Assembly: GCA_945831575.1 (NCBI GenBank)
Contig: CAMACX010000004.1
Location: 61,729-125,728, forward strand
Direction: 5' to 3'
Source: an uncultured Mediterranea sp.
GTDB taxonomy: Bacteria > Bacteroidota > Bacteroidia > Bacteroidales > Bacteroidaceae
Length of the DNA stretch: 64,000 nt
A program made the translations under genes and the position numbers. Shown in pieces: positions 58,723 to 64,000 of the stretch (the first letter of the stretch is position 1; each line of letters starts with the position of its first letter). Under the pieces are notes generated by a model, which saw only the letters and a list, made by a program, of their open reading frames with translations, did no database searches and was not told the origin of the DNA.

Positions 58723-59327
58723 AAGTGTCGCTTGATGTACATAGTGAGGATGTCGATGGCTACCTGGTTGCTGCCCCCCTCAGGTACGATGAGGTCCGCG
58801 TAGCGCTTGCAAGGCTCGATGAACTGCAGGTGCATGGGTTTGAGAACGCGGGTGTAGCGCTCCATCACGGCCTCAGCGGTGCGGCCTCGCTCCACGACAT
58901 CGCGCTGTATGACGCGGATGAGCCGTTCGTCGGGATCTGCATCGACAAACACCTTGAGGTCCATCATGGCACGCAGTTCGGGGTCGCAGAGGGCCAGGAT
59001 GCCTTCGATGATGATGACTTCGCGCGGCTCGATGTGGATGGTCTCGGGCAGACGGGAGCAAGTGAGATAAGAGTAGGTGGGCTGCTCGATGGCTTTCCCT
59101 TGGCGCAGCAGGGCCACTTGCTGGCTCAGCAGCGGCCAGTCGAAGGCATCAGGATGGTCGAAGTTGATGTTCTGCTTCTGGTCGTCGGGCACATGACTGC
59201 TGTCCTTGTAGTAGGAGTCCTGAGGCAGGAGTACGACCTCTCCCTGGGGGAGACTTTCAATGATTTTACGCACCACGGTGGTCTTCCCTGACCCCGTGCC
59301 GCCAGCAATACCGATAATTATCATCAC
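58719..59327 (-). CDS. udk: Uridine kinase
   Basis: Phosphorylates uridine/cytidine in nucleoside salvage. The P-loop GIAGGTGSGKTTVV, DSYYKD, FDHPDAFDW and the lid region match Udk; 202 residues is standard (E. coli 213). Starts MMIIIGIAGG at 59327, with the second ATG at 59324 equally plausible. The gene overlaps mltF by 4 bp at its 3' end (ATGA). Confidence 0.95.
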   Translation of the reverse strand: MMIIIGIAGGTGSGKTTVVRKIIESLPQGEVVLLPQDSYYKDSSHVPDDQKQNINFDHPDAFDWPLLSQQVALLRQGKAIEQPTYSYLTCSRLPETIHIEPREVIIIEGILALCDPELRAMMDLKVFVDADPDERLIRVIQRDVVERGRTAEAVMERYTRVLKPMHLQFIEPCKRYADLIVPEGGSNQVAIDILTMYIKRHL

Positions 59328-59356
59328 ATTTTCTTTTTAGTTTGCGAAAAAAGGGC

Positions 59357-59364
59357 TATTTTTG
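59357..59364 (+). promoter_or_regulatory. -7 box for the Dabb gene
   Basis: TATTTTTG at 59357-59364, 63 bp before the Dabb ATG. No TTG at the usual -33 spacing. Confidence 0.4.
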
Positions 59365-59368
59365 CTCA

Positions 59369-59399
59369 CAAAATTAGAAATAATTCATTAAATAACAAA
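59369..59399 (-). promoter_or_regulatory. Promoter of udk
   Basis: Minus-strand TTTG (59399-59396) and TAATTTTG (59376-59369) with 19 bp spacing. It lies within 12 bp of the -7 box for the Dabb gene on the other strand, so the two promoters overlap. Confidence 0.75.
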
Positions 59400-59427
59400 A
59401 GTAATCATCAAACTTATCGTAAAAGTT

Positions 59428-59727
59428 ATGGTAAAACACATTGTATTATTCAGATTGCGAGAGGATGTCCCGGCTGAGGTGAAGCTGGAGGCGATGCAGC
59501 AATTCAAGGCTGCCATTGAGGCGCTGCCCGAGCGCATCAAGGTGATCCGCAAGGTAGAGGTAGGGCTTAATATCAATCCTTCAGAGGCTTGGCACATAGC
59601 GCTTTATAGCGAATTTGACAGTCTGGAGGATGTCAAGCTGTATGCGGCTCATCCCGACCATGTGGCTGCCGGCAAGCTGTTGGCTGAGGTGAAGGAGAGC
59701 CGTGCGTGCGTGGATTATGAAGAATAG
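59428..59727 (+). CDS. Dabb-family (stress-responsive alpha/beta barrel) protein
   Basis: A 99-residue protein starting MVKHIVLFRLREDVPAE, with a central ALYSEFDSLEDVKLYAAHPDHVA, both typical of Dabb/ferredoxin-like dimeric barrels. No signal peptide. Functions in the family range from polyketide cyclase-like enzymes to unknown stress proteins; none can be assigned. It precedes DsbD, with the frames overlapping only if an upstream DsbD start were used. Confidence 0.88.
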   Translation: MVKHIVLFRLREDVPAEVKLEAMQQFKAAIEALPERIKVIRKVEVGLNINPSEAWHIALYSEFDSLEDVKLYAAHPDHVAAGKLLAEVKESRACVDYEE

Positions 59728-59758
59728 AAAACTCATGAAAACAAACTCTATTAATCTT

Positions 59759-61789
59759 ATGATGAAAAAAATCTTTTCTACCCTGTTGCTGCTGGGTGTG
59801 GCGATGTTGCTCCGGGCGCAGATACAGGAACCGGTGAAATTCACCACCGAGCTGAAGCAGACCTCTGCCACGGAGCTGCAGGTCGTATTCAGTGCAACGA
59901 TTGATGCCGGATGGCATGTCTATTCCACCGAGTTGGGCGATGGTCCTACGTCGGCCACCTTCCAGGCCACGGTGCTCAAGGGGGCTACGCTCAAGGGTAA
60001 GCTGCGTGCCGAGGGCAAGGAGCATAAGGCCTATGATGAGATGTTTGGCATGCAAGTGCGCTACTTTGAGATGTCGGCCCGCTTCGTGCAGGAGCTGACG
60101 CTGACGGGCGGCCCCTACGAGGTGGAGGGCTACCTGGAGTATGGGGCCTGCAATGATGAGAACTGCCTGCCGCCTACGAAGGTCGATTTCCGCTATACCG
60201 GCGGGGGTGATGCCGGGGCTGCTGTTGACGCTGCCGCTGGTCCGGCTGCTTCGGGGGTTGCTACCGGAGCTTCTGGGGTGGTCAGTGCTGCGGAGGCTGC
60301 TGATGGTGCTGAGGCTGCGGCTGCTTCGGTCAGCTCAGCTGCGGGCGATGTGGACCTGTGGCGGCCTGTGATTACGGAGCTGCACCAGCTCGGTGAGGAG
60401 ACTCCGCAGGGCGACCTCTCCTGGCTCTACATCTTCTGCATGGGCTTCGTGGGCGGACTGCTGGCCCTCTTCACCCCTTGCGTGTGGCCCATCATCCCGA
60501 TGACGGTCAGCTTCTTCCTCAAGCGCACCAAGGATAAGAAGAAGGGCATCCGTGATGCCTGGACCTATGGGGCCTCGATTGTGGTGATCTACGTCACGCT
60601 CGGCCTGGCCATCACGCTGCTTTTTGGTGCCAGTGCGCTCAATGCCCTCTCCACCAACGCCATCTTCAACATCCTCTTCTGCCTGATGTTGGTCGTCTTT
60701 GCCGCCTCTTTCTTTGGTGCCTTCGAGATTACGCTGCCTTCGCGCTGGAGCAATGCCGTGGATAGCAAGGCCGAGGCTACGAGTGGCCTGCTGAGCATCT
60801 TCCTGATGGCCTTCACGTTGTCGCTCGTCTCCTTCAGCTGCACAGGTCCCATCGTGGGCTTCCTGCTCGTCGAGGTCTCTACATCGGGCAGCGTGGTGGC
60901 TCCTGCCATTGGTATGCTGGGCTTTGCGCTGGCGTTGGCCCTGCCCTTCACGCTCTTCGCCCTCTTCCCCTCGTGGCTCAAGTCGATGCCTAAGAGCGGT
61001 GGTTGGATGAATGTGATTAAGGTGTCGCTGGGCTTCCTGGAGCTGGCCTTTGCCCTGAAGTTCCTCTCCGTAGCCGACCTGGCCTATGGGTGGCGGTTGC
61101 TCGACCGCGAGACCTTCCTGGCGCTATGGATTACCATCTTCGGCCTGCTGGGCTTCTACCTGCTGGGCAAGATCAAGTTCCCGCACGATGACGACGGGGA
61201 GGTGAAGATCTCCGTGCCGCGCTTCTTCCTGGCGCTGGCTTCGCTGGCCTTCGCGCTCTACATGATACCGGGCCTGTGGGGTGCCCCGCTCAAGGCCGTG
61301 AGCGCCTTTGCGCCGCCCATGCAGACGCAGGACTTCAACCTCTACAAGAACGAGGTGCATGCGCAATACACGGACTATGAGGAGGGTATGGCCTATGCCC
61401 GCCGCGTGGGCAAACCCGTGATGCTCGACTTCACGGGCTACGGCTGCGTCAACTGCCGCAAGATGGAGCTGGCCGTGTGGACTGACCCGAAGGTGAGCGA
61501 CCTGATACAGAATGAGTACGTGCTGATTACGCTCTACGTGGATGAGAAGACTCCGCTGGCTGCCCCCATCGAGGTGGAGGAGAACGGCAAGCAGCGCATC
61601 CTGCGCACCGTAGGCGACAAGTGGAGCTACCTGCAGCGCGTCAAGTTTGGAGCCAACGCACAGCCCTTCTACGTGCTGATTGACAACGCCGGTAATCCGC
61701 TCAACAAGAGCTACTCCTTCAACGAGGACATCCCGGCTTATGTAGATTTCCTCAGCACGGGGCTGAAGAACTTCTCCGCACGGAAGTAA
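59759..61789 (+). CDS. dsbD: Thiol:disulfide interchange protein DsbD-like
   Basis: Carries reducing electrons across the inner membrane to periplasmic thioredoxin-like partners. From ATG 59759 (676 residues): signal peptide MMKKIFSTLLLLGVAMLLRA, an N-terminal DsbD-alpha-like domain with the CNDENC pair (YGACNDENCLPP), an Ala/Gly-rich linker of about 45 residues (near 60208-60350), the DsbD transmembrane domain with TPCVWP and SFSCTGP cysteines, and a C-terminal thioredoxin domain with CVNC. Three Cys pairs fit the DsbD relay. Starts at 59735 or 59762 are also possible. Confidence 0.9.
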   Translation: MMKKIFSTLLLLGVAMLLRAQIQEPVKFTTELKQTSATELQVVFSATIDAGWHVYSTELGDGPTSATFQATVLKGATLKGKLRAEGKEHKAYDEMFGMQVRYFEMSARFVQELTLTGGPYEVEGYLEYGACNDENCLPPTKVDFRYTGGGDAGAAVDAAAGPAASGVATGASGVVSAAEAADGAEAAAASVSSAAGDVDLWRPVITELHQLGEETPQGDLSWLYIFCMGFVGGLLALFTPCVWPIIPMTVSFFLKRTKDKKKGIRDAWTYGASIVVIYVTLGLAITLLFGASALNALSTNAIFNILFCLMLVVFAASFFGAFEITLPSRWSNAVDSKAEATSGLLSIFLMAFTLSLVSFSCTGPIVGFLLVEVSTSGSVVAPAIGMLGFALALALPFTLFALFPSWLKSMPKSGGWMNVIKVSLGFLELAFALKFLSVADLAYGWRLLDRETFLALWITIFGLLGFYLLGKIKFPHDDDGEVKISVPRFFLALASLAFALYMIPGLWGAPLKAVSAFAPPMQTQDFNLYKNEVHAQYTDYEEGMAYARRVGKPVMLDFTGYGCVNCRKMELAVWTDPKVSDLIQNEYVLITLYVDEKTPLAAPIEVEENGKQRILRTVGDKWSYLQRVKFGANAQPFYVLIDNAGNPLNKSYSFNEDIPAYVDFLSTGLKNFSARK

Positions 61790-61841
61790 GCTGCGTCTGT
61801 GGGTCGCAAAGTCCCTATGTGGTCTATATATTAGATAGAGT

Positions 61842-61888
61842 GGGGGGGGAGATTAGATGAACTGGTCTTCCCCCCTTCTTTTTTTTTT
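61842..61888 (+). terminator. Strong intrinsic terminator after dsbD
   Basis: A G8AGA arm (61842-61852) pairs with TCTTCCCCCC (61866-61875) over 10 bp including one G.U, followed by a T-rich run to 61888. Confidence 0.85.
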
Positions 61889-61932
61889 CAAAGATAATTC
61901 CATAATTCTTAGGCTATATAAAAACTTATTCA

Positions 61933-61940
61933 TATCTTTG
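61933..61940 (+). promoter_or_regulatory. -7 box of the capsule-locus promoter
   Basis: TATCTTTG at 61933-61940; predicted start near 61947, giving a leader of about 240 nt before upxY. No clear -33 TTG is seen. Confidence 0.55.
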
Positions 61941-61946
61941 CCACCG

Positions 61947-62184
61947 ATTATATACATCTCTTACCTAGAGATGAGTATGATCAGGAATAACATAAGAGTG
62001 TAAAACGTATTGTTAGGTGTAGATGAAATCGCAAGTCGATACAAAGTTCGATTTCAAGAGCCAACTTTTACATGCTATATCTATAACTGCTTGTTTTTCA
62101 ATATAAAAAAGAAATAAGCAGGACTAAGAGAATTGTCCTCAATCATAGTATAACCCTTCTAACTCCATATAATTTTTCTTGTTC
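61947..62184 (+). other. Hairpin-rich 5' leader of the capsule operon
   Basis: About 240 nt without a gene. It contains stem-loops at 61955-61973 (CATCTCT / AGAGATG, 5-nt loop), 62024-62056 (TGAAATCG / CGATTTCA) and 62120-62139 (AGGAC / GTCCT). UpxY proteins are known to act on such leaders to prevent early termination. The first hairpin starts about 9 nt into the predicted transcript. Confidence 0.6.
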
Positions 62185-62745
62185 ATGGGAGCTGAAAGTA
62201 TGTCAGAAGACCGTTGGTATGTGTTGCGCGATTTAGCACGTCCAAACGCCAAGAATCCTGCCTACAAGCAACTGCAGTCCATGCCTGAAATGACAGGTTG
62301 TGTGTTTGTGCCTCTTAAGCAACGCGTGTTTATGGAGTTTGGGAAGCGTGTGGTACGTTTCGTCCCCTATATGCCCGACCTTATCTTTGTCCATAAGTCC
62401 AGGGCAGAACTTGACCCCATCGTCCGTGATATGGAGCTGTTGCAGTACCGTTATGTACGTGGTGGTAGTCAGTTTGAGGCATTGAGTGTGCGTGACAAGG
62501 ATTTTAAGGTGTTCAGAGATGCCGTAGAGCAGACCGACAATGTGGAATACTACAGCTACGAGGAGGTCTCTCCCCGTCTTTATGGCAAGCAGATACGCAT
62601 CATCGGAGGTCATCTCAACGGCTTCGAGGGTCGTCTGATGAGTAAGAGAGGTGGCAAGGTCAAGCGCCTGCTTATCGACCTTCAGGAGTGCAACCTCTCC
62701 GCAGCCATCCAAGTGGAAACGGAGTTTATCCAGTTGGTGAAATGA
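62185..62745 (+). CDS. upxY: UpxY-family transcription antiterminator (NusG-like)
   Basis: First gene of a capsular polysaccharide locus. A 186-residue NusG paralogue: WYVLRDLARPNAKNPAYKQL at the NGN-domain start, PLKQRVFMEFGKRVVRFVPYMPDLIFVHKSR, and a KOW-like IRIIGGHLNGFEGRLMSKRGGKVKRLLID at the C-terminus. In Bacteroides fragilis UpxY lets RNA polymerase read through the capsule leader. Start 62185 (MGAESMSEDRW) was chosen; ATG 62200 with GGGAG 9 nt ahead is a good alternative. No upxZ-like gene follows. Confidence 0.92.
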   Translation: MGAESMSEDRWYVLRDLARPNAKNPAYKQLQSMPEMTGCVFVPLKQRVFMEFGKRVVRFVPYMPDLIFVHKSRAELDPIVRDMELLQYRYVRGGSQFEALSVRDKDFKVFRDAVEQTDNVEYYSYEEVSPRLYGKQIRIIGGHLNGFEGRLMSKRGGKVKRLLIDLQECNLSAAIQVETEFIQLVK

Positions 62746-62771
62746 AGATTTAAAATAATCTGTCCAAATTC

Positions 62772-62802
62772 TTGTATCATATTAAATAATCCTTTATCTT
62801 TG
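62772..62802 (+). promoter_or_regulatory. Promoter between upxY and the dehydratase gene
   Basis: TTG at 62772-62774 and TATCTTTG at 62795-62802, spaced 20 bp. Predicted start is near 62809, followed by an inverted pair ACACAAG (62809-62815) / CTTGTGT (62862-62868) and the ATG at 62900. Confidence 0.65.
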
Positions 62803-62899
62803 CCCCGACACAAGTAATAATATGAGAGTTTTGGCTACAGAGAACCGTTTTTCCACATTCTTGTGTAATTACATGCAGTATTAATAGGAATTACTTTAT

Positions 62900-64000
62900 A
62901 TGAACGCATTTCACAAATTCTGCAACTGGTATTTCTCCAGAAAGGCCCTGCCTTATTGGAGCATACTTCTTATCGACTGTGCATCCGTATATCTGTCTGG
63001 GCTGATTGTGTTTTACATTCAGCATGGAGGAATGATGTTGGCGCAGTGTTTTTGGCCACTGACCTTCGGGCTTCTGGTCTGCTTGGTAGTCTATATGGCC
63101 TCCTTCATCCTGTTTCACACCTTCAAGGGAGTGATGCGCTACTCATCGTTTGTCGATCTGCATCGGGTTGTGTATTCCACCTTGGCAGCAACCATTGGCA
63201 TATGCCTGCTCCATCTGATTCAGGTACTCGCAGGGCTGACGGCATACATATTGATTCCCTCTTTTGAAGGAGCATTCCTTATTTTCGTCCTTTCTACATG
63301 CCTGTTGTGCGGCACACGGATTATTGTGAAGTCACTGCACGACACATACCGAAGTACAGACACCATCAAGCGCGTCTTCGTCTATGGCAGTATGGAAGGA
63401 GGCATCGCCCTTGCCAAGAGCATACGATCCGAGGTGCCAGCCCGGTTCAAGTTGTGCGGCTTCGTTTCAGACAAGCCCAAGTCAAGTGGCATGTGGCTGT
63501 TGGGCGTGAAGGTCTATGAGGACAACGACAACCTCTTGAATATCATAAGGGAGAAAGAGGTCTCCGTGATGTTGGTTTCACCGCTGATGACCGAGAAGTT
63601 CACCAAGCGAACCTCCCTCATTGACGGCCTGATCAATGACGGTGTGAAGATCATGATGATGCCACCTGCTGAGGAATGGGACGGCAAGAGTGACCTCTCC
63701 CATCGCCAGTTGCACGAGGTGGACATTGAGGAGCTCCTGCCACGCGAGAAGATAGAGGTGGATATGGATGCCATCGGCCACATGCTCCGGGGCAAGCGCA
63801 TCCTCATTACGGGAGCTGCCGGTTCCATCGGCTCGGAGATGTCACGGCAAGTGGCCAAGTTCAATCCATCGGAGTTAGTGCTTGTTGACCAGGCGGAAAC
63901 CCCCATGCACGATGTCCGCCTCTATATGGCGCGCCACCACAGCGCCCTTAAGGTATGGACCATTGTAGGCAGCATCACCAACAAGGGGCAGATGGAGCGG
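62900..64000 (+). CDS. CapD/FlaA1-like nucleotide-sugar dehydratase/epimerase, partial at window end
   Basis: An open frame of 367 codons with no stop before the window edge. The N-terminal 150 residues contain about four TM helices, then a CoA-binding-like domain (VFVYGSMEGGIALAKSI...), then an SDR domain with GKRILITGAAGSIGSEMSRQV (glycine loop at about residues 305-311) and LVDQAETPMHDV. This is the WbpM/CapD polysaccharide biosynthesis architecture, which converts UDP-GlcNAc-type sugars, often the first committed step of the repeat unit. The catalytic Tyr/Lys part lies outside the window, so 4,6-dehydratase versus 4-epimerase is not settled. Confidence 0.9.
   Translation, partial: MNAFHKFCNWYFSRKALPYWSILLIDCASVYLSGLIVFYIQHGGMMLAQCFWPLTFGLLVCLVVYMASFILFHTFKGVMRYSSFVDLHRVVYSTLAATIGICLLHLIQVLAGLTAYILIPSFEGAFLIFVLSTCLLCGTRIIVKSLHDTYRSTDTIKRVFVYGSMEGGIALAKSIRSEVPARFKLCGFVSDKPKSSGMWLLGVKVYEDNDNLLNIIREKEVSVMLVSPLMTEKFTKRTSLIDGLINDGVKIMMMPPAEEWDGKSDLSHRQLHEVDIEELLPREKIEVDMDAIGHMLRGKRILITGAAGSIGSEMSRQVAKFNPSELVLVDQAETPMHDVRLYMARHHSALKVWTIVGSITNKGQMER

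Noticed and set aside
61890..62184. Possible invertible capsule promoter, as in many Bacteroides capsule loci
   Set aside because: No inverted repeat of 12 bp or more was found flanking the -7 box at 61933, and no recombinase gene is nearby in the window.

Overview
The window looks like a chromosomal segment of a Bacteroidales bacterium, most likely in or near the Bacteroidaceae. Three things point there. Promoters repeatedly show the Bacteroidetes -7 box TAnnTTTG with a TTG/TTTG element about 19-20 bp upstream. The lineage-typical families DUF4348, DUF4296, GSCFA, MurF-Alr fusion and UpxY are present. Gene orders such as hisHAF-hisIE-ftsE-lysC-lysA and argR-GNAT-argGCD are familiar from Bacteroides. 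Genus and species cannot be fixed from the sequence alone.

Layout. 1-3.1 kb: a minus-strand run of ATP-grasp ligase, cytosolic esterase and a secreted EEP-family protein (cut by the window start), divergent from an S51 peptidase. 3.2-3.5 kb: tRNA-Asp with its own promoter and terminator. 3.6-9.8 kb: histidine genes, FtsE, aspartate kinase and DAP decarboxylase, then ferritin. 10.5-14.5 kb: the threonine-to-glycine pair kbl/tdh (divergent), a DUF4348 lipoprotein and an MBL hydrolase. 14.6-23.5 kb: a membrane-anchored protein, trpS, an orphan ABC ATPase, glyA, a beta-barrel protein, a flavin reductase and pyrIB. 23.7-28.5 kb: PBP1A, a short HPPK-like protein, kdsB and a secreted MORN-repeat protein. 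28.5-36.7 kb: a His-rich CobW-type GTPase, a type-2-like ileS, a DksA-like protein, lspA, a DUF4296 lipoprotein and an RNA methyltransferase. 36.8-40.1 kb: an Omp85/BamA-like protein and an S1-domain protein. 40.3-44.8 kb: the arginine operon under ArgR. 45-54 kb: metA, a U32 peptidase family protein, a zinc-ribbon membrane protein, an Ntn hydrolase, a GSCFA protein and murF-alr. 53.8-61.8 kb: a GH29 fucosidase, rfbAB, mltF, udk, a Dabb protein and DsbD. 61.8-64 kb: the start of a capsule locus (upxY and a CapD/FlaA1-like dehydratase running off the end).

Most of the window is housekeeping biosynthesis and envelope assembly. The unusual content lies mainly between genes: families of short imperfect tandem repeats with 7-bp units (five or more places, one inside an outer-membrane-protein gene) and 11/22-bp units (four arrays), two perfect 17-bp tandem duplications, a nested hairpin element at 16.25-16.37 kb, interlocked divergent promoters, a predicted near-leaderless mRNA, an ARG-box-like operator at argR, and a hairpin-rich capsule leader. 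No CRISPR array, transposase, integrase or rRNA was seen.
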